A DNA stretch of 12,152 nt from JBFFSQ01 sp041572275 (GTDB lineage Bacteria; Pseudomonadota; Gammaproteobacteria; SZUA-229), in assembly GCA_041572275.1 (NCBI GenBank), contig JBFFSQ010000078.1, forward strand, positions 1 through 12,152, in the 5' to 3' direction. Both the position numbers and the translations under genes were made by a program. How positions within the stretch are numbered: position 1 is the first letter of the stretch; the number at the start of each line of letters is the position of its first letter. Positions 1-5,460 of this stretch are shown here, in pieces. Below the pieces are notes generated by a model. The model ran no database searches. It saw only the letters and a program-made list of their open reading frames with translations, and had not been told where the DNA came from.

Positions 1-6
1 CGAATA

Positions 7-15
7 GAGTGCTAA
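7..15. promoter_or_regulatory. Right half of a CIRCE operator (HrcA site) upstream of groES
   Basis: Bases 7-15 read GAGTGCTAA, which is exactly the right arm of the CIRCE consensus TTAGCACTC-N9-GAGTGCTAA. The left arm would fall just before base 1 and cannot be seen. The arm lies 25 bases before the groES start codon, which is where HrcA operators sit in groESL operons. The known role is repression by HrcA, relieved on heat shock when HrcA loses GroEL-assisted folding. Only one arm is visible, but the perfect 9-base match in the expected place makes chance unlikely. Confidence 0.8.
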
Positions 16-40
16 ACAAATAATTGAGGATATTAAATCG

Positions 41-331
41 ATGAATATTCGCCCATTACAGGACCGCCTGGTCGTTAAACGTATGGAAGAACAACGTACA
101 AGTGCCGGTGGTATCGTAATTCCGGATTCAGCAACTGAAAAACCTTCACGTGGTGAAGTGTTGGCATTGGGTAATGGTCAGGTTTCCGAGAATGGTAGTG
201 TTCGTCCCCTAGACGATAAAGCTGGTGACATTGTGTTGTTTGGCAAATTTGCCGGAACTGAAATCAAGGTTGAAGGTGAAGAAGTCCTGATTATGCGTGA
301 AGACGACATACTGGGTGTTATCGAAGGCTAA
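41..331 (+). CDS. groES: Co-chaperonin GroES (Cpn10)
   Basis: This is the 10-kDa lid of the GroEL folding chamber; seven copies cap the GroEL ring and enclose the substrate in the cytoplasm. The 96-residue length is normal for the family. The N-terminus MNIRPLQDRLVVKR is the classic GroES opening. The mobile loop that docks on GroEL lies at about residues 17-32 and contains the hydrophobic IVIP contact at 25-28. The C-terminal part has the usual DIVLFGKFAGTEIK and DDILGVIE strands. A GAGGA ribosome binding site (26-30) lies 10 bases before the ATG. It is the first gene of a groES-groEL operon, and the CIRCE arm just upstream suggests HrcA control. Confidence 0.98.
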   Translation: MNIRPLQDRLVVKRMEEQRTSAGGIVIPDSATEKPSRGEVLALGNGQVSENGSVRPLDDKAGDIVLFGKFAGTEIKVEGEEVLIMREDDILGVIEG

Positions 332-433
332 GAAGTCTGTAGCTGCGTCCGTGGTGAAGGTAACCGATGGTTGCTTATCATGACCGTGATGCGTGAAGAG
401 TTCTAGAGAATTGAATTTAAGAGGATATAAATA
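332..433 (+). other. groES-groEL spacer with groEL ribosome binding site
   Basis: The 102-base spacer is fairly long for this operon. It contains a short hairpin formed by GTAACC (about 360-365) and GGTTGC with loop GAT, one pair being a G-T wobble. There is no T-run after it, so it is not a terminator; it could tune the groES to groEL ratio, which is inference. GAGGA at 421-425 lies 8 bases before the groEL ATG and is a strong ribosome binding site. No coding potential was seen in the spacer. Confidence 0.5.
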
Positions 434-2077
434 ATGTCTGCAAAAGAAGTACGATTTGGCGACGATGCTCGCAGCCGTATGATCAACGGCGTTAACATTC
501 TGGCTAACGCTGTAAAAGTAACCCTGGGCCCTAAAGGTCGTAATGTGGTTCTGGAAAAAGCCTTTGGTGCACCGACTGTGACTAAAGATGGTGTTTCTGT
601 CGCTAAAGAAATCGAACTGGATGACAAGTTCGAAAATATGGGCGCACAGATGGTTAAAGAAGTGTCATCACAGACTTCTGATGTAGCTGGTGATGGTACT
701 ACAACTGCAACTGTTCTGGCTCAGGCCATCGTTCGCGAAGGTATGAAATCAGTTTCTGCGGGTATGAACCCAATGGATCTGAAACGTGGTATCGATAAAG
801 CGGTACATGCAGCGGTTGAAGAACTGAAGAAAATTTCCAAGCCTTGTGCCGATAACAGCGCGATTGCCCAGGTAGGCACTATTTCTGCTAACTCAGATGC
901 TGATGTAGGTAACATCATTGCCCAGGCTATGGACAGAGTGAGCACAGAAGGTGTCATCACGGTTGAAGAGGGTACGTCACTGGAAAATGAGCTGGATATC
1001 GTTGAAGGTATGCAGTTTGATCGTGGTTACCTGTCACCATACTTTGTGAATAATCAGCAGAACATGACGGCTGACCTGGAAGAGCCATTCATCCTGCTGT
1101 TTGATAAGAAAATTTCCAATATCCGTGAACTGCTGCCAATCCTGGAAGGTGTGGCCAAAGCCGGTAAACCTCTGTTGATTATTGCTGAAGACGTTGAGGG
1201 CGAAGCCCTGGCGACCTTGGTGGTGAACACGATGCGCGGTATTGTGAAAGTTGCAGCGGTCAAGGCACCGGGTTTTGGTGATCGTCGTAAAGCCATGTTA
1301 CAGGATATTGCTGTGCTGACAGGTGGTCAGGTGATATCTGAAGAAGTCGGTATGTCTCTGGAAGGTGCTACGCTTGAAGATCTGGGTAGTGCGAAGAAAG
1401 TCACTGTGACTAAAGAAGCCACTATCATTGTAGATGGTGCCGGTGCACCCGCCGATATCGATGCTCGTGTCCAGCAGATTCGTACGCAGATTCAAGATGC
1501 AACGTCAGACTATGACATCGAAAAACTTCAGGAACGTGTCGCCAAGCTAGCCGGCGGTGTTGCCGTGATCAAAGTAGGTGCTGCCACTGAAGTTGAGATG
1601 AAAGAGAAGAAAGATCGTGTGGACGATGCTTTGCATGCAACCCGTGCTGCAGTAGAAGAAGGTGTGGTACCGGGTGGTGGTGTTGCACTGATTCGTGCCT
1701 GTACTGCTATTGAAGGCTTGAAAGGTGATAACCATGATCAGGACGTAGGTATCGCGATCGCTGTTCGCTCGATGGAAGAACCTTTGCGTCAGATCGTCAC
1801 CAATGCTGGTGAAGAAGCGTCTGTGATCCTCAACAAGGTAAAAGAAGGTAAAGGTAACTTCGGTTATAACGCCGGTTCTGAAGAGTTCGGTGACATGATC
1901 GAGATGGGTATCCTGGATCCGACTAAAGTGACTCGTTCAGCCCTGCAGAATGCAGCGTCTGTTGCCGGTCTGCTGATCACTACTGAATGCATGGTTGCTG
2001 AGCTGCCGAAGGAAGATGCAGCAGGTGGTGATATGGGTGGCATGGGTGGCATGGGCGGTATGGGTGGTATGATGTAA
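434..2077 (+). CDS. groEL: Chaperonin GroEL (Cpn60)
   Basis: GroEL is the ATP-driven 60-kDa chaperonin, a double ring of 14 subunits that folds non-native proteins together with GroES. The 547-residue length is typical. Nucleotide-site motifs are all present: LGPKGRNVVL (31-40), TKDGVSVA with Asp52, the GDGTTT loop (86-91, Asp87), and DALHATRAAVEEG followed by PGGG near residue 400, which carries the catalytic aspartate equivalent to E. coli Asp398. The central part is a normal apical domain. The C-terminus ends in four Gly-Gly-Met repeats and a final Met, the flexible tail inside the cavity that is typical of proteobacteria. It is co-transcribed with groES and followed directly by a strong terminator. 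No damage was seen. Confidence 0.99.
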   Translation: MSAKEVRFGDDARSRMINGVNILANAVKVTLGPKGRNVVLEKAFGAPTVTKDGVSVAKEIELDDKFENMGAQMVKEVSSQTSDVAGDGTTTATVLAQAIVREGMKSVSAGMNPMDLKRGIDKAVHAAVEELKKISKPCADNSAIAQVGTISANSDADVGNIIAQAMDRVSTEGVITVEEGTSLENELDIVEGMQFDRGYLSPYFVNNQQNMTADLEEPFILLFDKKISNIRELLPILEGVAKAGKPLLIIAEDVEGEALATLVVNTMRGIVKVAAVKAPGFGDRRKAMLQDIAVLTGGQVISEEVGMSLEGATLEDLGSAKKVTVTKEATIIVDGAGAPADIDARVQQIRTQIQDATSDYDIEKLQERVAKLAGGVAVIKVGAATEVEMKEKKDRVDDALHATRAAVEEGVVPGGGVALIRACTAIEGLKGDNHDQDVGIAIAVRSMEEPLRQIVTNAGEEASVILNKVKEGKGNFGYNAGSEEFGDMIEMGILDPTKVTRSALQNAASVAGLLITTECMVAELPKEDAAGGDMGGMGGMGGMGGMM

Positions 2078-2100
2078 CCGCTGAGCTTCCATAGCTAAAA

Positions 2101-2137
2101 AAAAGCCCGATCAGAAATGGTCGGGCTTTTTTTATGA
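2101..2137 (+). terminator. Rho-independent terminator of groESL
   Basis: AAAAGCCCGATCA (2101-2113) pairs with TGGTCGGGCTTTT (2118-2130) across a GAAA tetraloop, giving a 13-pair stem with one G-T wobble, followed by more T residues to 2133. It starts 24 bases after the groEL stop. The A-run on the other side would give a U-run on the opposite strand, so it may also stop transcripts coming from the znuA side. Confidence 0.93.
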
Positions 2138-2139
2138 AT

Positions 2140-2176
2140 AAAAAAATCAAACGGTATATTGCCGGGTTGTTTTTTT
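2140..2176. terminator. Second, weaker terminator-like hairpin, usable on both strands
   Basis: Seven A (2140-2146), CAA (2148-2150) and CGG (2152-2154) can pair with CCG (2162-2164), TTG (2167-2169) and seven T (2170-2176). T2147, A2151 and GG2165-2166 are unpaired, and the loop is TATATTG. The A-run and T-run flank the stem symmetrically, so a U-run follows the hairpin on either strand. It lies seven bases after the groESL terminator. The stem is imperfect, so its function is uncertain. Confidence 0.35.
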
Positions 2177-2187
2177 GGAGTAGAAAC

Positions 2188-2271
2188 ATGGATTTTAATT
2201 GCAGTCTGCAACCCTGCAATTTGCAAACCCAATGCAAAATGCAATTGTTATTAGAGAGTAATTCAGGGTGA
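2188..2271 (+). CDS. Possible 27-residue small protein, hypothetical
   Basis: An ATG at 2188 is preceded by GGAG (2177-2180) at an ideal 7-base spacing, and the frame stays open for 27 codons to TGA at 2269-2271. The predicted peptide begins MDFNCSLQPCNLQ and contains three cysteines (5, 10 and 16), many glutamines, no signal peptide and no obvious membrane segment. The TGC and CAA codons come partly from the TGCA repeats that underlie this stretch, so the composition could be a by-product of a DNA or RNA motif. The ribosome binding site is the only real argument for translation. I recognise no family. Confidence 0.25.
   Translation: MDFNCSLQPCNLQTQCKMQLLLESNSG
2200..2244. repeat. Cluster of six TGCA words, five of them TGCAA
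   Basis: TGCA occurs at 2200, 2207, 2215, 2222, 2233 and 2240, and all but the first are TGCAA. The spacings are 7, 8, 7, 11 and 7 bases, so most are close to regular but not in helical phase. It could be a binding-site array, slipped-strand degeneracy, or a consequence of the small ORF that covers it. No function is assigned. Confidence 0.5.
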
Positions 2272-2380
2272 TTTTTATAAGTATTTGATTTTTCTGAGGT
2301 TACTAGAGCTGGCACAGTGAGTGCATTTATTGACGATAAGTTTATAGAGTTATTAACTGAATCTTAACGATTTTAATAAA
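2272..2380. other. AT-rich spacer, nothing recognised
   Basis: About 110 AT-rich bases without a supported gene. TTGACG at 2330-2335 resembles a -35 box and would lie about 50 bases before the first repeat unit, but the hexamer 17 bases further on (TTAACT) is a poor -10 box. I therefore do not call a promoter. Confidence 0.3.
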
Positions 2381-2433
2381 GCAACCACGCTGATGCTTAG
2401 ATGCATGGAATAGCATCGCTCTTTTTATTCAGG
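2381..2433 (+). repeat. Structured repeat, unit 1 of 2 (possible RNA motif)
   Basis: The unit starts with the 16-base box GCAACCACGCTGATGC (2381-2396). A hairpin follows, GATGC (2400-2404) with GCATC (2413-2417) around loop ATGGAATA, and then CTCTTTTTATTC (2419-2430) and AGG. The box and the tail recur exactly in unit 2 at 2488, while the hairpin arms change in a compensatory way. A 5-pair hairpin followed by a T-run resembles a weak terminator or the end of a small RNA. The + orientation is inferred from that T-run. No known RNA family is recognised. Confidence 0.6.
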
Positions 2434-2455
2434 CTGACAGTTTAAAATTGTCGCC
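2432..2455. repeat. Inverted repeat (hairpin) between the two repeat units
   Basis: GACAGTTT (2436-2443) pairs with AAATTGTC (2445-2452), with one G-T wobble and a single central A. GGC (2432-2434) and GCC (2453-2455) extend it past a bulged T2435. As RNA it would need some central pairs opened to form a loop. As DNA it is a near-perfect dyad that could be a protein-binding site. Confidence 0.5.
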
Positions 2456-2456
2456 A

Positions 2457-2473
2457 GCGAAGTTGAACTTCGC
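2457..2473. repeat. Perfect odd palindrome with 8-base arms
   Basis: GCGAAGTT (2457-2464) and AACTTCGC (2466-2473) are exact reverse complements around a single G. As RNA this gives a GCGAAG/CTTCGC stem with a TTGAA loop. It lies one base after the previous inverted repeat and 14 bases before the second structured unit. Confidence 0.6.
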
Positions 2474-2487
2474 AGGATTTATATATA

Positions 2488-2545
2488 GCAACCACGCTGA
2501 TGCTAGGAGCAGGGAATAGCTCCACTCTTTTTATTCTTATTCAGG
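2488..2545 (+). repeat. Structured repeat, unit 2 of 2 (possible RNA motif)
   Basis: The same GCAACCACGCTGATGC box (2488-2503) is followed by a hairpin of GGAGC (2506-2510) and GCTCC (2519-2523) around loop AGGGAATA, then the same CTCTTTTTATTC tail (2525-2536). TTATTC is then duplicated in tandem (2531-2536 and 2537-2542), and AGG follows as in unit 1. Compared with unit 1 the loop differs by one base, while the second and third stem pairs are changed on both sides (A-T to G-C, T-A to A-T). This is the covariation expected of a conserved RNA hairpin. Confidence 0.6.
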
Positions 2546-2564
2546 TGATGTTGTCATCTGATGT

Positions 2565-2595
2565 ACAGACACTGAAATCGTATACATGTGTCTGT
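2565..2595. repeat. Inverted repeat with 8-base arms
   Basis: ACAGACAC (2565-2572) is exactly complementary to GTGTCTGT (2588-2595) around a 15-base loop. Just upstream, GATG (2547-2550) and CATC (2555-2558) can form a small TTGT-loop hairpin. There is no T-run after it, so it is not a terminator. Confidence 0.5.
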
Positions 2596-2612
2596 GTCCG
2601 TATTCAGAGTGT

Positions 2613-2630
2613 ATGAACGAGGTTGTTCAT
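2613..2630. repeat. Inverted repeat with 6-base arms
   Basis: ATGAAC (2613-2618) and GTTCAT (2625-2630) are exact complements around loop GAGGTT. It continues the run of hairpins in this gene-free stretch. Confidence 0.4.
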
Positions 2631-2669
2631 GACTTTGGTGATTGAAGGCTGTGCGCAATGTGCAGTAGT

Positions 2670-2710
2670 GATTGATTGCGAGTTGTGGGACAACTCGTAG
2701 ATCATCAATC
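2670..2710. repeat. Long hairpin, 17 pairs with one bulge
   Basis: CGAGTTGT (2679-2686) pairs with ACAACTCG (2690-2697) around a GGG triloop. TG (2677-2678) pairs with TA (2698-2699), including one wobble. After a bulge GATC (2700-2703), GATTGAT (2670-2676) pairs with ATCAATC (2704-2710). It is the most stable-looking structure in the gene-free stretch apart from the groESL terminator. No U-run follows on either strand, so it does not look like an intrinsic terminator of znuA. Confidence 0.55.
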
Positions 2711-2745
2711 TACATAACATGTTTCCTGAACAACTATCCGCAACG

Positions 2746-2765
2746 CGTAACCACCTGGAGTTACG
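2746..2765. repeat. Hairpin CGTAAC/GTTACG with 8-base loop
   Basis: CGTAAC (2746-2751) pairs with GTTACG (2760-2765) around loop CACCTGGA. The loop size is the same as in the two repeat units and it again contains GGA, but the flanking boxes are absent, so it is not a third unit. The remaining bases to 2820 hold nothing I recognise. Confidence 0.4.
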
Positions 2766-2820
2766 TTCTACCTGTGTTATGGCAGATTGCTGCTTGGCCT
2801 GGCGATTGATGCGTTAGTCT

Positions 2821-3753
2821 CTATTCTGTTTGTATCGAATGTTGTTGGCTCATACAGTTGTGTAGCTGTTGGGCAATGTTGTGCATGAGCTGAAAATAGA
2901 GTTCGCTGCCGGGTATCAGTTCGCTGCCCACTGGGTCCAGAGGGTGTAGTTTGAGTGGTTGATCTTCCATGATAGTCTGAATGATTTTAGGTGCCTCAGG
3001 TGGTTCATAATAAACGCAGTTAATGTTCTGCTGTTTTATTTGTTGCTTCAGGTAGCGAACCCGTTGGATGCCAATTTTATGCTCCGGTCCGGTGGTGACG
3101 AAAAGTGCATGGTTGAGACCAAATTCTTTTTCAAAATATTGGAAAGCATCGTGAAACATTAAAAACGGCTGCTCACGTACGGCATCCAGTTGTTCGTGCA
3201 TCGTGTTGTCTAACCCCTCGAGGCGCGTGAGTAGGTGATCCCGGTTTTCAGTGTAGTGAGCCTGCTGTTGTGGGTCCATCTCACAGAGTATCCGGTGCAG
3301 GTGATTGACGATTGCCCTGGCGTTATTGATTGAAAGCCAGATGTGGCCATCATGACCCATGTCGTGGGTATGGTGGTCGTGGTCATGTAGTTGTCGTGCC
3401 GGGAGTAAATCCAGGCCTGGGCTACGACTGAGGTCGATGATCCGCTTGTGTGTGTTCAGTGGCTTGAGGATGTCCGGTAAAAAGCCTTCAATGACCGGGC
3501 TGCTGTAGACGATGAGATCGGCCTGGCTGATTAGTCGACGGTCTGATGGTCGTAGACTGTAATCATGCGGTGATTGAAAGCCTTTGATCAACAGTTCAGG
3601 TTCAGTCAGACCCTGGGTGAGCCCGCTCACCAGAGAGTGAATTGGACGTATGCTGGTCAGTATTTTCGGTGTTTCTGCATAGCTGGCGGGTAGTGGCAGG
3701 AAAACGAGCAGAAGGTAGAAACAGCATGAGATCAAAAAGGTTTTCAGGTTCAT
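2821..3753 (-). CDS. znuA: Zinc ABC transporter, periplasmic zinc-binding protein ZnuA
   Basis: ZnuA captures zinc in the periplasm and hands it to the ZnuB/ZnuC importer. The protein has 310 residues. A signal peptide with a long hydrophobic core ends near residue 26 (ASYA before ET). Likely metal ligands of this cluster A-I family are His63 (SPHDYSLRPSD), His137 (HIWL), His201 (FHDAFQYFE) and Asp273 (DPVGSEL). A His/Asp-rich loop (123-137) precedes the second ligand, which marks zinc rather than manganese proteins. Cys246 and Cys300 have the same 54-residue separation as the disulfide pair I remember in E. coli ZnuA (252 and 306). It is divergent from znuC, and the shared 155-base region probably holds a Zur-controlled promoter. 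Confidence 0.93.
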   Translation of the reverse strand: MNLKTFLISCCFYLLLVFLPLPASYAETPKILTSIRPIHSLVSGLTQGLTEPELLIKGFQSPHDYSLRPSDRRLISQADLIVYSSPVIEGFLPDILKPLNTHKRIIDLSRSPGLDLLPARQLHDHDHHTHDMGHDGHIWLSINNARAIVNHLHRILCEMDPQQQAHYTENRDHLLTRLEGLDNTMHEQLDAVREQPFLMFHDAFQYFEKEFGLNHALFVTTGPEHKIGIQRVRYLKQQIKQQNINCVYYEPPEAPKIIQTIMEDQPLKLHPLDPVGSELIPGSELYFQLMHNIAQQLHNCMSQQHSIQTE

Positions 3754-3864
3754 TGGGTATTCTATGGTATCTTTAGCCCCAAATTTTACGTTTCATTGCG
3801 GCTGTTTCACAGTGTTTTTTTAGGGGGCAATTTGCTGGAAAATCTTGTTTTGCAGAGATCTGAA

Positions 3865-3881
3865 GTAATATCCTATTGTAC
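3865..3881. promoter_or_regulatory. Candidate Zur operator between znuA and znuC
   Basis: GTAATATCCTATTGTAC is an imperfect dyad: GTA..AT...AT..TAC are symmetric, 10 of 17 positions. Its AT-rich core and GT...AC ends resemble the gammaproteobacterial Zur core GTTATANTATAAC. It lies in the divergent znuA/znuC region, where Zur operators are usual. The match is loose, so this is a suggestion. If real, it would cover the alternative TTG start of znuC at 3876 and so favour the ATG at 3909. Confidence 0.3.
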
Positions 3882-3908
3882 CGGCCTGTTGTTAGTGAAA
3901 AATCAGTA

Positions 3909-4676
3909 ATGCATGCATCGACCACAGAGTACCTGATCGAGGCTCAAGATTTGTGCCTTGAAATAGCCGGCCGACCAGTGCTGGATCACGTCGACCTGGC
4001 GGTTAAGCCGGCAGAGATTGTGACACTGATTGGACCCAATGGTTCGGGTAAAACCTCGTTGGTTCGGGTGTTATTGGGATTGCTGAAAGCCGACCAGGGT
4101 AAACTTTTACGCAAGCAAGGTTTGCGTATTGGTTATATGCCACAAAAGCTCCATGTCGATCCGGTGTTACCGTTAACAGTAAAACGTTTTATCGAGCTGG
4201 CTGGTGCAGGAACTGCATCGCAGTTGAGCAAGGTGGTGGCACAGGTAGGTATTGAGGCCTTGCTGGATAGCCCGATTCAGAAAATTTCGGGTGGAGAATT
4301 TCAATTGGTATTACTGGCCCGGGCTTTATTACGCAAGCCGGATTTGCTGGTTCTGGATGAACCGGCTCAGGGTGTTGATATCAACGGGCAGCAACAACTA
4401 TATCAGCTGATCGAATCAATCCGTCATGAGTATGGTTGTGGTGTGTTGATGGTTTCCCATGACCTGCATCTGGTAATGGAAGCGACAGACCAGGTTCTAT
4501 GTTTGAATACACATATTTGCTGTACCGGTCATCCTGCTGCGGTGAGTCAGCATCCAGAATACCTGAAATTATTTGGTGCTTCGCTACCGGGTATGGCGGT
4601 GTATACCCATCACCATGACCACGCCCATGATTTACACGGTGATGTAATTGATAAACAGGATTGTAATCATGGATGA
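3909..4676 (+). CDS. znuC: Zinc ABC transporter, ATP-binding protein ZnuC
   Basis: ZnuC is the cytoplasmic ATPase that powers zinc import through ZnuB. From the ATG at 3909 it has 255 residues, and the motifs appear in order: Walker A GPNGSGKTS (42-50), Q-loop Gln79 (YMPQK), signature SGGEFQ (127-132), Walker B LLVLDEP (146-152) and the switch histidine in SHD (184). The short form with a His-rich C-terminal tail (HHHDHAHDLH, 234-243) fits ZnuC and may bind zinc. A TTG 33 bases upstream (3876) keeps the frame open, but it lies in the candidate operator and the protein needs nothing more. No strong ribosome binding site precedes either start. The end overlaps the start of znuB by 8 bases. Confidence 0.93.
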   Translation: MHASTTEYLIEAQDLCLEIAGRPVLDHVDLAVKPAEIVTLIGPNGSGKTSLVRVLLGLLKADQGKLLRKQGLRIGYMPQKLHVDPVLPLTVKRFIELAGAGTASQLSKVVAQVGIEALLDSPIQKISGGEFQLVLLARALLRKPDLLVLDEPAQGVDINGQQQLYQLIESIRHEYGCGVLMVSHDLHLVMEATDQVLCLNTHICCTGHPAAVSQHPEYLKLFGASLPGMAVYTHHHDHAHDLHGDVIDKQDCNHG

Positions 4677-5460
4677 GTTTATTATCCGGGCCCTGTTGGC
4701 GGGGATACTGGTGGTGTTGGTGTCAGGGCCGCTGGGCTGTGTTGTGGTCTGGCGTCGAATGGCCTACTTTGGCGATACCCTGGCGCATTCTGCATTATTG
4801 GGTACGTCGGTGAGTTTGATATTTCATATGCAACCCCTGATTGGTGTGCTACTGATCGGGGTTACCATCAGTGTATTGCTGGTGTTTTTCCAGCGCAGGG
4901 TCGATATCTCCAGTAATACACTACTGGCTATATTGGCTCACGGTGCCTTGGCCACGGGTCTGGTCTTGTTTGCCATGCTCCAAAATCAGGGTATGCGGGT
5001 TGATTTAATGGCTTATCTGTTCGGCGATATTCTTGCTGTGAGCTGGTTTGACCTGGCATGGATGAGTGTGGGTTCGATCCTGGTCATAATCGGTTTAAGG
5101 ACGCTTTGGTCATCCCTGCTGTCGATTGCTATACATGAGGAGTTGGCTCGCAGTGAAGGGGTGAATGTGGATCGTGTGCGGTTGTTGTTTATGTTATTAA
5201 TGGCGCTGGTCGTCGCAGTGGCGATGAAAGTGGTGGGTATTTTATTGATTACCGCGCTGTTGATAATACCGGCGGCCAGTGCGCGCTTATTTGCACGTTC
5301 ACCCGAAGTGATGGCGCTGGTGGCCATTGTTTTTGGTGTGTTGGCCGTGTTGTTAGGAATGTCCGCTTCTATGCGATGGGACAGTCCGGCAGGCCCATCG
5401 ATTGTGGTGGCTGCCGTTATCCTGTTTTTTATATCACGTCTAAAAGTTTCTAGATATTAG
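4669..5460 (+). CDS. znuB: Zinc ABC transporter, membrane permease ZnuB
   Basis: ZnuB is the inner-membrane channel of the zinc importer and belongs to the ABC-3 family. From ATG 4669 it has 263 residues, close to the usual length of about 260. Hydrophobic segments run throughout. The early GPLGCVVVWRRMAYFGDTLAHSALLG region (about 20-45) is the family's hallmark, and the GILLITALLIIPAASARL stretch near 195-215 is the usual conserved core. AGGA (4657-4660) lies 8 bases before the ATG, and the start overlaps the znuC end, so translation is probably coupled. A TTG at 4648 is possible but less likely. The stop overlaps that of the convergent gene, with no room for a terminator. Confidence 0.93.
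   Translation: MDEFIIRALLAGILVVLVSGPLGCVVVWRRMAYFGDTLAHSALLGTSVSLIFHMQPLIGVLLIGVTISVLLVFFQRRVDISSNTLLAILAHGALATGLVLFAMLQNQGMRVDLMAYLFGDILAVSWFDLAWMSVGSILVIIGLRTLWSSLLSIAIHEELARSEGVNVDRVRLLFMLLMALVVAVAMKVVGILLITALLIIPAASARLFARSPEVMALVAIVFGVLAVLLGMSASMRWDSPAGPSIVVAAVILFFISRLKVSRY

Noticed and set aside
2200..2244. Replication iterons or a CRISPR array in the TGCA cluster
   Set aside because: The words are only 4 to 5 bases long, their spacing is uneven, and there are no longer direct repeats, DnaA boxes, rep gene or cas genes.
1980..2315. A 111-codon minus-strand frame across the groEL end and the terminator
   Set aside because: It crosses the groESL terminator and the antisense of the Gly-Gly-Met repeat, which creates long proline-rich frames by chance. 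It has no family likeness.
2381..2765. A CsrB/RsmY-type regulatory RNA
   Set aside because: Only three hairpin loops contain GGA in almost 400 bases, the loops are not the usual ANGGA form throughout, and no clear promoter and final terminator frame the segment.
3876..3908. TTG start for znuC adding 11 residues
   Set aside because: The extra residues are not needed by the fold, the codon is rare as a start, and it falls inside the candidate operator.
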